DNA from: Herbidospora daliensis
GTDB taxonomy: Bacteria; Actinomycetota; Actinomycetes; Streptosporangiales; Streptosporangiaceae
Direction of reading: 5' to 3'
Length of the DNA stretch: 64,000 bases
NCBI RefSeq assembly: GCF_001570585.1
Contig: NZ_BBXF01000001.1
Coordinates: 799,691 to 863,690, forward strand
The notes beneath the pieces are model-generated. The model had not been told where the DNA came from, did no database searches, and saw only the letters and a list, made by a program, of their open reading frames with translations. Made by a program: the position numbers and the translations under genes. Positions 16,923 to 25,938 of this stretch are shown piece after piece. Numbering within the stretch: the stretch's first letter is position 1; each line of letters starts with the position of its first letter.

Positions 16923-18662
16923 ATGGACGCCGAGTCAACGATCTGCCTGAGCGATCTGGTTCCCGCTCTTCGCTGGAGCCGCCCCCAGCAGGTGGCCGAG
17001 GTGCTGGGAGATCCACGCCTCCCCGGCGGCTGGTGGGGCTCCGTCGCACTGGGCCGTGCCCTCGGCACGACCGGAGTTGACTGGGTCTGCGAGCGGCTCG
17101 CCCGGCTCGCCGTGACCCATCTCGACCATCTGCCGCTGACCGACTTCATGCCGGCCGTGCAGGTGCACACGGTCGACCGTCAGCTGCCCGGCTGGCCCGA
17201 CCCCGTCCGCTCGGTGATCATCGGGCTCGGGGGCTGGCAGCGCCTGCGCCGCCTCACCGCGGGCGACCTCGACACCCCGGCCGCGGCGGCGACGCCCGAA
17301 GTGGTGCTGACGGCGGTGTTCAAGGAGATCTTCGCGCACATCCGCATCGAGATCACGGCCGAGACCGCCGCCCCGGCGGCCGCCGCGCAGGCGCCGGCCC
17401 CGGTGCAGCAGCCGGTCCAGCAGCCCGTGCAGCCGGCCAAGTCGGTCCCGCTGTCGGCCCCGGTGCCGGCGGTCGAGGAGACCGGCATGATGGCCGCGAT
17501 CCCGGCCATCGCCGCGCGCGGGCAGGTCAACGGCGCGAAACCGGCCGTCAACGGCGCCCCCGTGGCCCCGGCCGCGGCCAAGGAGCCCGACAAGCCCGCC
17601 CCGCTCAACACGGCCGAGCACCCGATGGTCGGCCTGGTCGAGCACCTGTTCCGCGAGTGGAACCAGCTGGAGCGCGCGGTCGCCGCGCAGCGCCTGTTCG
17701 CCGCCGAGCCGATCAGCCTCCGCACCCTCGCCCACGAGCTCAACGTCGACCGCGAGCTGCTGTCGCAGGCCCAGCGCACCGCCGAGGAGCGGGTGCTGAT
17801 GTGGCTGCGCTCGCCCGACTCCGCCGCCCTGACGGGTCACCTGTTCGGCCTCACCGAGTGGCTCGGCACCGCCGCCACCCAGGAGCAGCTGATCGGCGCC
17901 GACCCGTCCCACCCGATCGAGGTCCCGGCGCTGCGCACGCCCCTGTGGCGTGTCCTGGTGACGCTCATGCCCGACCGCCGGCTGCAGGACGGCTGGCTCG
18001 TCGTGGGCGACCTGGGCGGCCTGCGCGACCGCACCCGCCAGCTGCTGTCGGCCCACCCGGCCGACGCCGACGTGATCGAACTGCTCGGCCAGCTCGGCAT
18101 CCGTTCCCACTCCGCCAAGGCCTGGATGGAAGCCCTGCCGAAAACTCCCGCGAACGCGACGTCCCCCCTCAACGGCGGCGCCCCGGTGGGCGACGCCCCG
18201 CTGCCGCGCCGCACCCCCGGCGCCAACGGCCACCCGGCCCGCCCGGCGGGCGTGCCGATACCGAAGATGGCCCACAGCGGCCCCGACCCGGCGACCGCGC
18301 TGGCCGCGCTCAACGCCCTCACGGGCGGCGCGCCGCGCCCGCACCTGGTGCCCAGCCCCCGCAGCACGCCGAGCCCGGCGTCCGACCCGCGCCGCTGGCA
18401 GCGCATCGACGTCACCAGCGGGCACCTGCGCGGCGAGCCGGTGGCGGTGCCCGAGAACTACGCGGCCCAGCTCGGCATGCGTCCCGGCACCCTGTTGTCG
18501 GTGACCGGCCCCGGCGACAACGCCGTGGTGCTGGTGTGGCGCGACCGGCAGCCGGTCTTCGACTCGCTGCAGCCGGTGCTGATGCGGTTGAACGCGCGAC
18601 CGGGCGACTCGGTCTACGTGACCGTCGACGGATATCGGCTCGACGCCCAGCTGACGTCGTGA
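16923..18662 (+). CDS. Unrecognised regulator-like protein with central helix-turn-helix segment
   Basis: I cannot name this family. The 579 residues divide into a helical N-terminal domain (1-130, including WWGSVALGRALGTTGVDWVC), a low-complexity A/P/Q/V linker (about 140-220), a central helical domain whose segment SLRTLAHELNVDRELLSQAQ followed by RTAEERVLMWL looks like a sigma-factor or wHTH element, a second P/G-rich linker (about 395-470), and a C-terminal beta-rich domain after SGHLRGEPVAVPENYAAQLG. The layout suggests a DNA-binding or scaffold protein. ATG at 16923 follows GGGAGGG at a long distance (about 14). A TTGACA box at 16844-16849 lies upstream but a well-spaced -10 is not clear. 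Confidence 0.6.
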   Translation: MDAESTICLSDLVPALRWSRPQQVAEVLGDPRLPGGWWGSVALGRALGTTGVDWVCERLARLAVTHLDHLPLTDFMPAVQVHTVDRQLPGWPDPVRSVIIGLGGWQRLRRLTAGDLDTPAAAATPEVVLTAVFKEIFAHIRIEITAETAAPAAAAQAPAPVQQPVQQPVQPAKSVPLSAPVPAVEETGMMAAIPAIAARGQVNGAKPAVNGAPVAPAAAKEPDKPAPLNTAEHPMVGLVEHLFREWNQLERAVAAQRLFAAEPISLRTLAHELNVDRELLSQAQRTAEERVLMWLRSPDSAALTGHLFGLTEWLGTAATQEQLIGADPSHPIEVPALRTPLWRVLVTLMPDRRLQDGWLVVGDLGGLRDRTRQLLSAHPADADVIELLGQLGIRSHSAKAWMEALPKTPANATSPLNGGAPVGDAPLPRRTPGANGHPARPAGVPIPKMAHSGPDPATALAALNALTGGAPRPHLVPSPRSTPSPASDPRRWQRIDVTSGHLRGEPVAVPENYAAQLGMRPGTLLSVTGPGDNAVVLVWRDRQPVFDSLQPVLMRLNARPGDSVYVTVDGYRLDAQLTS

Positions 18663-18673
18663 GCGCCTCCGCC

Positions 18674-19120
18674 CTAAGGATTCTTGGGGCGGAGCAGCTT
18701 GCGGTAGTAGGTGGCCGACACCTCGTAGCCGGTCGCCTTGTAGAACTCGGCCGCGCGGCGCGTGGCCAGCGCGACGTAGCCCGCGTCGCGGCTGCGCGCC
18801 CAGAGCTCGAACTCGGCGAGCAGGTGGCGGCCGAGGCCGTGGCGGCGGAAGCCGCTCTCGATGATCGCCTCCTCCACCCAGGCGACCCGGCCGTTGGCGA
18901 ACAGGGTCAGGTGGGTGAAGCCCAGCAGGTAGCCCCGGACCACGCCGTCGACGGTGGCCACGAGGAGGAGCGCCTCCTCGTTCTCGAGCAGCTCGGGGAA
19001 GGCGGCGTCGAAGGCGGCCCGTTCTGGTCGGAACGACACGGCGAATTCGCGAGCCAACGCGAAGATCTGCTCCGCGTCGGTCTTCTCTGCTCTGCGAAGC
19101 TGGAGATCACCGGACGTCAT
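18674..19120 (-). CDS. GNAT-family N-acetyltransferase
   Basis: 148 residues, a single GNAT domain. The acetyl-CoA pyrophosphate loop is FRRHGLGRHLLAEFE (about 91-105) and the C-terminal strand/helix AEFYKATGYEVSATYYRKLL has the conserved Tyr. Acceptor substrate unknown. It converges on the regulator-like gene, leaving an 11-base gap, and is downstream of the Rieske gene on the same strand beyond a strong hairpin. Confidence 0.88.
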   Translation of the reverse strand: MTSGDLQLRRAEKTDAEQIFALAREFAVSFRPERAAFDAAFPELLENEEALLLVATVDGVVRGYLLGFTHLTLFANGRVAWVEEAIIESGFRRHGLGRHLLAEFELWARSRDAGYVALATRRAAEFYKATGYEVSATYYRKLLRPKNP

Positions 19121-19231
19121 GAGGCGACTCTAGGATCCGTCCGACCTGCGCGTCCATCACCGGGATGCGGTCGGACGGCTACGGAGTCCGTCCGAAACGC
19201 CCGGCTTAAAGGAAGTTTAAGCAGGTGGGAA

Positions 19232-19255
19232 GTGGTACGTCCGGCCACGTACCAC
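19232..19255 (-). terminator. Hairpin downstream of the Rieske gene
   Basis: Perfect 9-bp stem GTGGTACGT / ACGTACCAC with a 6-base loop, 28 bases beyond the Rieske stop, with an overlapping palindrome TACCAC-TG-GTGGTA. There is no T tract, so it may be an actinobacterial U-less terminator or an mRNA-stabilising stem. Confidence 0.45.
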
Positions 19256-19283
19256 TGGTGGTAATGGTGCCAAACTTTCGGAC

Positions 19284-19742
19284 TTATCCGAGGAGGATCT
19301 GGTCGCCCTCGACCTTGATCGGGACCTCGGGGAGCGGCGACTTGGCGGGGCCGCCCTGGACCGATCCGTCGGCGATCGAGAACTGCGAGTTGTGGCACGG
19401 GCACACGATCTTGCCCGCGTCGACGCTCTTGACCTTGCAGCCCTGGTGGGTGCAGACCGGGCTGAAGGCCTTGTACGTGCCGGCCTCCGGCTGCGTCACC
19501 ACGGCCTGCTCGGTGATCACGCCGCCGCCGACCGGCACGTCGGCCGTCGCGGCGAGCGCGGCGCCGCCGGCCGCGGGGGCGTCGGTCGCGGCCGGGGGCG
19601 CGCTGTCGGCGGGAGCCGGTTCGGCGCTGGTGGGGGCCTGCTCTCCCGAACACGCCGCGACCGCGACGCCGACCCCGGCCAGGGTGGCCGTGCCGATGGC
19701 GCGACGACGAGTGACGTTCAGGTCCACTGTGATGCCCTTCAT
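19284..19742 (-). CDS. Secreted Rieske [2Fe-2S] lipoprotein
   Basis: 152 residues. Twin-arginine signal (VTRRRAIGTATLAG) followed by a lipobox-like VAVAAC, so it should be exported folded by Tat and anchored as a lipoprotein. A ~45-residue A/P/S-rich linker precedes the Rieske domain, whose cluster motifs are CTHQGC and CPCHNSQF (two Cys and two His ligands) with the closing G-P-A-K-S-P-L-P loop. Probably an electron-transfer protein outside the membrane; partner unknown. ATG at 19742 is chosen; GTG at 19769 is an alternative that would only extend the pre-signal segment. Confidence 0.9.
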   Translation of the reverse strand: MKGITVDLNVTRRRAIGTATLAGVGVAVAACSGEQAPTSAEPAPADSAPPAATDAPAAGGAALAATADVPVGGGVITEQAVVTQPEAGTYKAFSPVCTHQGCKVKSVDAGKIVCPCHNSQFSIADGSVQGGPAKSPLPEVPIKVEGDQILLG

Positions 19743-19835
19743 CTCGGTTACGGGGGTTGTCTCGTACACAGACAACCAGCAGCCGGGAGCGGACCCGCAC
19801 GCTTGATCGGGTTTCTAAGGATTAATTAATCGTGG

Positions 19836-20987
19836 TCAGAGCCCTCCGAGGCCCAGTTCACGGGCGATGAGGAGCCGCTGGATCTCGCTCGTGCCCTCAC
19901 CGATCTCCAGAATCTTGGCGTCGCGGTAGAAGCGGCCGACGGGGTATTCGTTCATGAAGCCGTAGCCGCCGAAGATCTGGGTGGCGTCGCGGGAGTTGTC
20001 CATCGCGGCGTTCGAGGCGACCAGCTTGGCGATGGCGGCCTCCTTCTTGAACGGCAGGCCGCGCAGCATCCGGTCGGCCGCGTGGTAGTAGGCCAGGCGG
20101 GCGGTGTGGGCGCGGACCTCCATGTCGGCGACCTTGAACTGCATCGCCTGGTAGTGGCCGATGGGGTGGCCGAAGGCGTGCCGCTCGGCGACGTACCGGA
20201 CCGACTCGTCGACGCAGCCCTGGGCCAGGCCGACCGACAGGGCCGCGATGGCGATGCGGCCCTCGTCCAAGGTCTGGAGGAACTGGGCGTAGCCCCGGCC
20301 GCGCTGCCCCAGGAGGTTGGCCGCCGGGACCCGGCAGTCGGTGAACGACAACTCCCGGGTGTCGCTGGAGGACCAGCCGACCTTCGAGTACTTCTCCGAC
20401 ACCCGCAGGCCCGGGGTGCCCGCCGGGACGATGATCGTGGAGATCTCGGGCTTGCCGCCCTCACGCCGCCCGGTGATGGCGGCGACCCCGATGAAGCCGG
20501 TGATGGAGGTGCCGGAGTTGGTGATGAACGCCTTCGACCCGTTGATCACCCACTCGCCGCCGTCGAGGACGGCGGTGGTCCGCATGCCGCCGGGGACGTC
20601 GGAGCCGCCGCCGGGCTCGGTCAGCCCGAACGCGCCCAGCAGCTCGCCGGCCGCCAGCTTCGGCAGCCATTCGTCCTTCTGCTCGGGGGTGCCGAAGCGG
20701 TGCAGCGGCATCGCGCCCAGCGAGACCGCCGCCTCCAGGGTGATCGCGACGCTGGAGTCGACCCGCGCGAGCTCCTCCAGCGCCAGGCACAGGGCGAAGT
20801 AGTCGCCGCCCATGCCGCCGTGCTCCTCGGGGATGGGCAGGCCGAACAGGCCCATCGCGCCCATCTTGCGGACGATGTCGTAGGGGAACTCGCCCTTCTC
20901 GTAGAGGTCGCCGATGACCGGGGCGACCTCGTCGCGGGCGAACGCCTCGACGGTCTTGCGCAGGTCTTCGTGGTCTTCGGAGAGCAT
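19836..20987 (-). CDS. Acyl-CoA dehydrogenase of the leucine-type catabolic operon
   Basis: 383 residues, full-length. Motifs: FGLTEPGGGSDVPG, KAFITNSG, the FAD-binding EYPVGRFYRDAKILEIGEGT followed by SEIQRLLIA. The Glu immediately before Gly-Thr is at the catalytic-base position of short- and medium-chain enzymes, whereas classical isovaleryl-CoA dehydrogenases take the base from another helix, so substrate could be a short or branched acyl-CoA. ATG at 20987 has GAAGGAG six bases upstream and lies just after the lyase stop; a GTG two codons earlier overlaps that stop. Last gene of a four-gene operon. Confidence 0.88.
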   Translation of the reverse strand: MLSEDHEDLRKTVEAFARDEVAPVIGDLYEKGEFPYDIVRKMGAMGLFGLPIPEEHGGMGGDYFALCLALEELARVDSSVAITLEAAVSLGAMPLHRFGTPEQKDEWLPKLAAGELLGAFGLTEPGGGSDVPGGMRTTAVLDGGEWVINGSKAFITNSGTSITGFIGVAAITGRREGGKPEISTIIVPAGTPGLRVSEKYSKVGWSSSDTRELSFTDCRVPAANLLGQRGRGYAQFLQTLDEGRIAIAALSVGLAQGCVDESVRYVAERHAFGHPIGHYQAMQFKVADMEVRAHTARLAYYHAADRMLRGLPFKKEAAIAKLVASNAAMDNSRDATQIFGGYGFMNEYPVGRFYRDAKILEIGEGTSEIQRLLIARELGLGGL

Positions 20988-20989
20988 GC

Positions 20990-21895
20990 TCACTCCTTCG
21001 TGAGGGCGCGGACCACCGCGCTGGGGCTGGGGCGGCCGAGCTTCCCGGCGAGCCAGTGGCTGGTGGCGGCCAGCTGGTGGAGGTCGACGCCGTGACGCAC
21101 GCCGAGGCCGTCGAGGAGCCAGATCAGGTCTTCGGTGGCGAGGTTGCCGGTGGCCGACTTGGCGTAGGGGCAGCCGCCGATGCCGCCGGCGCTGGCGTCG
21201 ATCACGGTGATGCCGTGGCGCAGCGCCTCGACGACGTTGGCCAGGGCCTGGCCGTAGGTGTCGTGGAAGTGGACCGCGAGCGGCCGCTCCCGGGGGAAGG
21301 CGTCGAGCAGCGCGCCGACGTGCCCGGCGGTGGCGACGCCGATCGTGTCGCCGAGGGACAACTCGGCGCAGCCGAGGTCGAGCAGCCGGCTGCCGACGTC
21401 GACGACCTGGCCGATCGGCACCGGCCCCTCCCACGGGTCGCCGAAGCACATCGACACGTAGGCGCGGACCGTGAGCCCGTTCTCGCGCGCCCGCCGCACC
21501 ACCGGGGCGAACATGTCGAACTGGGTCTTCAGCGACCGGTTGAGGTTGCGCTGCGCGAAGGTCTCGGTCGCGCTGCCGAAGATCGCGATCTCGGTGCAGC
21601 CCAGTTCGAGCGCGCGGTCGAGCCCGCGCTCGTTCGGCACCAGCACCGGGTAACGCACCTGGTCTCTCCGGTGGACGGCCTTCAGCAGTTCCTCGGCGTC
21701 GGCGAGCTGCGGCACCCATTTGGGGTGGACGAAGCTGGTCGCCTCGATGACCTTCAGGCCCGCCGCGCCGAGCCGGGTGACGAACTCGGCCTTGACCTCG
21801 ACCGGCACGATCGCCTGCTCGTTCTGCAGCCCGTCGCGCGGCCCGACCTCGTAGATCGTGACCTCGTCGGGCAGATTCTCGATCTTGTACGTCAT
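20990..21895 (-). CDS. Hydroxymethylglutaryl-CoA lyase
   Basis: 301 residues. Cleaves HMG-CoA to acetoacetate and acetyl-CoA, the last step of leucine breakdown. Motifs: GPRDGLQNEQAIVP with catalytic Arg-Asp, the metal-binding HFHDTYGQALAN, and the C-terminal active-site Cys in GIGGCPYAKSATGN. The ATG at 21895 overlaps the stop of the carboxylase alpha gene by four bases, and the acyl-CoA dehydrogenase begins three bases after its stop. Confidence 0.93.
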   Translation of the reverse strand: MTYKIENLPDEVTIYEVGPRDGLQNEQAIVPVEVKAEFVTRLGAAGLKVIEATSFVHPKWVPQLADAEELLKAVHRRDQVRYPVLVPNERGLDRALELGCTEIAIFGSATETFAQRNLNRSLKTQFDMFAPVVRRARENGLTVRAYVSMCFGDPWEGPVPIGQVVDVGSRLLDLGCAELSLGDTIGVATAGHVGALLDAFPRERPLAVHFHDTYGQALANVVEALRHGITVIDASAGGIGGCPYAKSATGNLATEDLIWLLDGLGVRHGVDLHQLAATSHWLAGKLGRPSPSAVVRALTKE

Positions 21896-23694
21896 CGCGG
21901 CGCCTCCACGATCGCGAGCATCTCGTCGAGGGACACCTGCTGCCCGGCCCGCACCTGGAGGCTGACGGTCCCGCCGATGGGCGCGGTGACGGTGTGCTCC
22001 ATCTTCATGGCCTCCACGATCAGCAGCGGCTGCCCTACGCTCACCTGCTCCCCCTGCCCCGCCTTCACGACCAGAACGGTGCCCGGCATGGGGCTGCGCA
22101 CCGCGCCGTCACCCGCCTGCGCGGCGGCCGACCGCTCCTCGATGGGCTCGTGCTTCGTGATCCGGTACGTCCGCCCGTCGGCGTGCAGCCACAGGACGTC
22201 GCCGTCGCGGGCGGTGGTGAACCGCCGGGTCACCCCGTCGTCTTCGGGCGCTTCGACGATCTCCCCGCCGACCTCCAGCAGCGCGACCGCCGGCCGGTGC
22301 CGGCCCAGCCGCCAGCCGTCGGGGATGTCCCACGGGTCGTCGGAGGCCGGCTGCGGCGCGAAGACGCGGGCGGCCTCCGCCAGGACGTATCCGGGTGTGG
22401 GCGGTTCGGCGGGGTCGAGTTCGCGTTCGACGAGCCCGGTGTCGAGGTGGCCCCGCCTGACCCGGTCGTTGCGCAGGAGCGTCTGGAGGAAGCCCAGGTT
22501 GGTGGTCACGCCGAGGACGACCGTGCCTCTCAGCGCGGTCTCCAGCCGGGTCAGCGCCTCGGCACGGGTGGGGGCCCAGGCGACGGCCTTGGCGAGCATC
22601 GGGTCGTAGCCGGTGCCGACCACCACGCCCTCGGCGACGCCCGAGTCGAACCGGATGCCAGGCGGTTCGTAGCGGAGGATCCGGCCCGTGCTCGGGAGGA
22701 AACCCCGGGCCGGGTCTTCGGCGTAGACGCGGGCCTCGACGGCGTGCCCGTCGAGGCGCACGTCGTCCTGGGTCAGCGGCAGGGGCTCCCCCGCCGCGAC
22801 CCGGAGCTGGAGTTCGACCAGATCGAGGCCGGTGACGAGTTCGGTCACCGGGTGTTCGACCTGGAGGCGGGTGTTCATCTCCATGAAGAAGAACTCGCCG
22901 GTCGTGCCGTGGACGATGAACTCGATGGTGCCCGCGTTGACGTAGCCGACACTGCGCGCCGCCTCGACGGCCGCCGCGCCCATCTTGGCGCGGGTGGCCT
23001 CGTCGAGCAGCGGCGAGGGTGCCTCCTCGACGATCTTCTGGTGCCGGCGCTGCAGGCTGCACTCGCGTTCGCCCAGGTGGACGATGTTGCCGTGCCCGTC
23101 GGCCAATACCTGGATCTCGATGTGGCGGGGGCTCTCGACGTACCGCTCGATGAGAAGGGTGTCGTCGCCGAAGGCGGCCAGCGCGGTGCGCGCGGCCGAG
23201 GCCAGGGCCTCGGGCAGCTCCTCCTCGGCGCGCACCAGCACCATGCCCTTGCCGCCGCCCCCGGCCGACGGCTTGATCAGCGCGGGGAAGTCGCGGAAGC
23301 TCTCCAGGTCGCTCGACGCGCCCGGCACGACCGGGACGCCCGCGGCGGCGACCGTCTCCTTGGCACGGATCTTGTCGCCCATGGCCTCGATCGCGGCGGC
23401 GGGCGGGCCGACGAACACGATGCCGTGGTCGGCGCACAGCTGGGAGAACCGCGTGTTCTCCGACAGGAAGCCGTAGCCGGGGTGGACGGCCTGGGCCCCG
23501 GTCCTGCGCGCCGCCTCGACCACCTCGGCGGCGTCGAGATAGCTGCCGATCAGCACCGACAGGTCGGCCTCGTCGGTGTGGGCGGTGTCGCCCTCGGTGT
23601 GGACGGCGACCGACCGGATGCCGAGACGGCGCAGCGTCGCGAAGACGCGGATCGCGATCTCGCCCCGGTTGGCGACCAGAACGGTGTCGAACAT
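21892..23694 (-). CDS. Acyl-CoA (3-methylcrotonyl-CoA type) carboxylase alpha subunit: biotin carboxylase plus biotin carrier
   Basis: 600 residues. Biotin carboxylase domain 1-445 (ATP-grasp loop SAGGGGKGM; EMNTRLQVEHPVTE with the catalytic Glu and Arg), a linker, and a C-terminal biotinyl domain with the biotin lysine in VEAMKMEHTV. Carboxylates its own biotin at the expense of ATP; the beta subunit transfers CO2 to the acyl-CoA. Neighbouring HMG-CoA lyase and acyl-CoA dehydrogenase make 3-methylcrotonyl-CoA the likely substrate. ATG at 23694 starts three bases after the beta-subunit stop. Confidence 0.92.
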   Translation of the reverse strand: MFDTVLVANRGEIAIRVFATLRRLGIRSVAVHTEGDTAHTDEADLSVLIGSYLDAAEVVEAARRTGAQAVHPGYGFLSENTRFSQLCADHGIVFVGPPAAAIEAMGDKIRAKETVAAAGVPVVPGASSDLESFRDFPALIKPSAGGGGKGMVLVRAEEELPEALASAARTALAAFGDDTLLIERYVESPRHIEIQVLADGHGNIVHLGERECSLQRRHQKIVEEAPSPLLDEATRAKMGAAAVEAARSVGYVNAGTIEFIVHGTTGEFFFMEMNTRLQVEHPVTELVTGLDLVELQLRVAAGEPLPLTQDDVRLDGHAVEARVYAEDPARGFLPSTGRILRYEPPGIRFDSGVAEGVVVGTGYDPMLAKAVAWAPTRAEALTRLETALRGTVVLGVTTNLGFLQTLLRNDRVRRGHLDTGLVERELDPAEPPTPGYVLAEAARVFAPQPASDDPWDIPDGWRLGRHRPAVALLEVGGEIVEAPEDDGVTRRFTTARDGDVLWLHADGRTYRITKHEPIEERSAAAQAGDGAVRSPMPGTVLVVKAGQGEQVSVGQPLLIVEAMKMEHTVTAPIGGTVSLQVRAGQQVSLDEMLAIVEAPR

Positions 23695-23699
23695 GGGCC

Positions 23700-25271
23700 T
23701 CACATCCGGAAGACGCCGTAGCCGACCGGCTCCAGCGGCGCGTTCGCGCAGGCCCCGAGGGCCAGGCCGAGGACGGTCCGGGTGTCGGCGGGGTCGATGA
23801 CGCCGTCGTCCCACAGGCGCGCGGTCGAGTAGTAGGGGTTGCCCTGCGCTTCGTACTGGGCCCGGATCGCCTCCGGATCGGCGTCGCCGACCATCGACAA
23901 CACGGTCGCGGCCTGCTCGCCGCCCATGACCGAGATGCGGGCGTTCGGCCACATCCACAGGAAACGCGGCGAGTAGGCCCGCCCGGCCATCGCGTAGTTG
24001 CCGGCCCCGAACGACCCGCCGACCACCACGGTCAGCTTCGGCACCCGCGCGCAGGCCACGGCGGTGACCATCTTCGCGCCGTGCTTGGCGATGCCGCCCT
24101 GCTCGTAAACCTTGCCGACCATGAACCCGCTGATGTTCTGCAGGAACACGAGCGGGATCTCGCGCCGGTCGCAGAGCTCGATGAAGTGGGCGCCCTTCAG
24201 CGCCGACTCGGCGAACAGGATGCCGTTGTTGGCGACGATCCCCACCGGATGCCCGTGGATGCGGGCGAACCCGGTCACGAGGGTCGGGCCGTACTCCTGC
24301 TTGAACTCCAGGAACCGGCTGCCGTCGGCGATGCGGGCGATGACCTCGCGCACGTCATAAGGGGTGCGCGAGTCGGGCGGCACGAGGCCGTAGAGCTCGC
24401 GGGCGTCGTACTTCGGGGCCTCGGTCTCGGTGCGTTGCCACGCCTTCGCCGCCGGGGCGAAGGTCGCCACGATGTCGCGGACGATGCGCAGCGCGTGGGC
24501 GTCGTCGTCGGCCAGGTGGTCGGTGACCCCGCTGATCCGCGAGTGCACCTCTCCCCCGCCCAGCTCCTCGGCGGTGACCTCCTCGCCGGTGGCGGCCTTC
24601 ACCAGGGGCGGCCCGCCGAGGAAGATCGTGCCCTGGTTCCGGACGATCACCGCCTCGTCGCTCATCGCCGGGACGTAGGCGCCGCCGGCCGTACACGACC
24701 CGAGCACCGCCGCGACCTGCGGGATGCCCTTCGCGGACATGGTCGCCTGGTTGTAGAAGATCCGGCCGAAGTGCTCGCGGTCGGGGAAGACCTCGTCCTG
24801 CTTGGGGAGGAACGCGCCGCCGGAGTCGACCAGGTAGACGCACGGCAGCCGGTTGTCGAGGGCGACCTCCTGGGCCCGCAGGTGCTTCTTGACCGTCATC
24901 GGGTAGTAGGTGCCGCCCTTGACGGTCGCGTCGTTGGCGACGACCACCACCTCACGGCCGCTGACCCGGCCGACGCCGGTGATGATCCCGGCCGCCGGGG
25001 CGTCGTCGCCGTAGAGCCCCGTCGCCGCCAGCGGCGACAGCTCCAGGAACCGCGCGCCCGGGTCGAGCAGCGTGTCGACCCGGTCTCTGGGCAGCAGCTT
25101 GCCGCGCTCGACGTGCCGGATCCGCGACCGCTCGGGCCCGCCCTTCGCGGCCGTGTCGAGCCGCTCGCGCAACTCGGCGACGAGCCGCTCGTTGACCTCG
25201 GCGTTCTTCTTGTACGGCACCCCGCCCGGATCACCCGAACTGGACAGAACCGGCCACACGTCTTCTGCCAC
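23700..25271 (-). CDS. Acyl-CoA (3-methylcrotonyl-CoA type) carboxylase beta subunit, carboxyltransferase
   Basis: 523 residues with the paired crotonase-fold carboxyltransferase domains. Acyl-CoA oxyanion motifs appear in the N-domain ([17 protein letters not shown]) and carboxybiotin motifs in the C-domain ([16 protein letters not shown]). The [16 protein letters not shown] and [15 protein letters not shown] segments match methylcrotonyl/geranyl-type rather than propionyl-type subunits. GTG at 25271 abuts GGGGAGG, closer than usual, so leaderless or unusual initiation is possible. First gene of the operon, with a divergent TetR 58 bases away and a GTTA-N8-TAAC palindrome between. Confidence 0.92.
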   Translation of the reverse strand: MAEDVWPVLSSSGDPGGVPYKKNAEVNERLVAELRERLDTAAKGGPERSRIRHVERGKLLPRDRVDTLLDPGARFLELSPLAATGLYGDDAPAAGIITGVGRVSGREVVVVANDATVKGGTYYPMTVKKHLRAQEVALDNRLPCVYLVDSGGAFLPKQDEVFPDREHFGRIFYNQATMSAKGIPQVAAVLGSCTAGGAYVPAMSDEAVIVRNQGTIFLGGPPLVKAATGEEVTAEELGGGEVHSRISGVTDHLADDDAHALRIVRDIVATFAPAAKAWQRTETEAPKYDARELYGLVPPDSRTPYDVREVIARIADGSRFLEFKQEYGPTLVTGFARIHGHPVGIVANNGILFAESALKGAHFIELCDRREIPLVFLQNISGFMVGKVYEQGGIAKHGAKMVTAVACARVPKLTVVVGGSFGAGNYAMAGRAYSPRFLWMWPNARISVMGGEQAATVLSMVGDADPEAIRAQYEAQGNPYYSTARLWDDGVIDPADTRTVLGLALGACANAPLEPVGYGVFRM

Positions 25272-25290
25272 CTCCCCTTTAGGCGTTCAC

Positions 25291-25306
25291 GTTAGTCGCC
25301 ATTAAC
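25291..25306. promoter_or_regulatory. GTTA-N8-TAAC palindrome, probable TetR operator of the carboxylase operon
   Basis: GTTAGTCGCCATTAAC lies in the 58-base divergent region, 20 bases before the carboxyltransferase start. A second 16-bp copy of the same pattern lies at 25888-25903, over the end of the adjacent tetR gene. Confidence 0.55.
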
Positions 25307-25329
25307 ATTGACGTCTACCATGGGGGCTT

Positions 25330-25902
25330 GTGACCACACCTACCCGGAACAGGCGGGCCGAGATCCTCGACGCCGCGGCGGCCCTCTTCGCCGAACGCGG
25401 CTTCCACGGGGTCTCCATCGAGGAGATCGGCGCGGCCGTCGGGGTGTCGGGCCCCGCGCTCTACCGCCACTTCCGGGGCAAGGAGGCGCTGCTGACCGAG
25501 ATCCTGCTCGACATCTCGGGCCGGCTCTCCTCCGCGGGCGCCTCCGCCGCCGCGCTCGATCCGGCCGAGGCGCTGGACGTGCTGCTCAGAGGCCATATCG
25601 AGTTCGCCCTCGGCCATCCCGAGCTGATCCGGGTGCACGAGCGGGAACTACACAACGTGCCTCCCGCCGATCAGCGGGCGATTCGGCGGCTTCAGCGGCT
25701 CTACGTCGAGGAGTGGGTCTCGGTGGTGCGGGACCTCCATCCGGGGTGCGCGGTGGCCCGGGTGCGGGCCGCGGTGCACGCCGTGTTCGGGCTGCTCAAC
25801 TCGACGCCCCGCAGCGTCGGAGAGCTGGGGAACGCGGAGATGGCGGGTGTGCTGGAGGCCATGGCCCGGGCGTCGTTGCGGGCTGCTGTTAACGGCCGTT
25901 AA
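25330..25902 (+). CDS. TetR-family regulator of the leucine-type operon
   Basis: 190 residues. N-terminal helix-turn-helix VSIEEIGAAVGVSGPALYRH followed by FRGKEALLTEI, close to regulators that control acyl-CoA carboxylase/HMG-lyase operons in Streptomyces. The C-terminal domain contains HERELHNVPPADQRAIRRLQ, a helical ligand pocket expected to sense an acyl-CoA intermediate. GTG at 25330 follows GGGGG. The stop codon is embedded in a perfect 16-bp palindrome matching the presumed operator. Confidence 0.9.
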   Translation: MTTPTRNRRAEILDAAAALFAERGFHGVSIEEIGAAVGVSGPALYRHFRGKEALLTEILLDISGRLSSAGASAAALDPAEALDVLLRGHIEFALGHPELIRVHERELHNVPPADQRAIRRLQRLYVEEWVSVVRDLHPGCAVARVRAAVHAVFGLLNSTPRSVGELGNAEMAGVLEAMARASLRAAVNGR

Positions 25903-25903
25903 C
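25888..25903. promoter_or_regulatory. Perfect palindrome over the tetR stop codon, operator-like
   Basis: GTTAACGG-CCGTTAAC, no spacer, covers the last codons and stop of the TetR gene. It fits GTTA-N8-TAAC as at 25291-25306. It could be a second TetR binding site (looping or readthrough block) or a coincidence of the A-V-N-G-R codons. Confidence 0.45.
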
Positions 25904-25938
25904 GTGCGCCGGGCCGACGCCTTTACAAAGTAGATTTC

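Noticed and set aside
25904-25938. Missing JetD-like nuclease gene after the SMC-like gene
   Set aside because: Only 35 bases separate the SMC stop from the TetR gene, and no TOPRIM-type protein is encoded within the surrounding genes.
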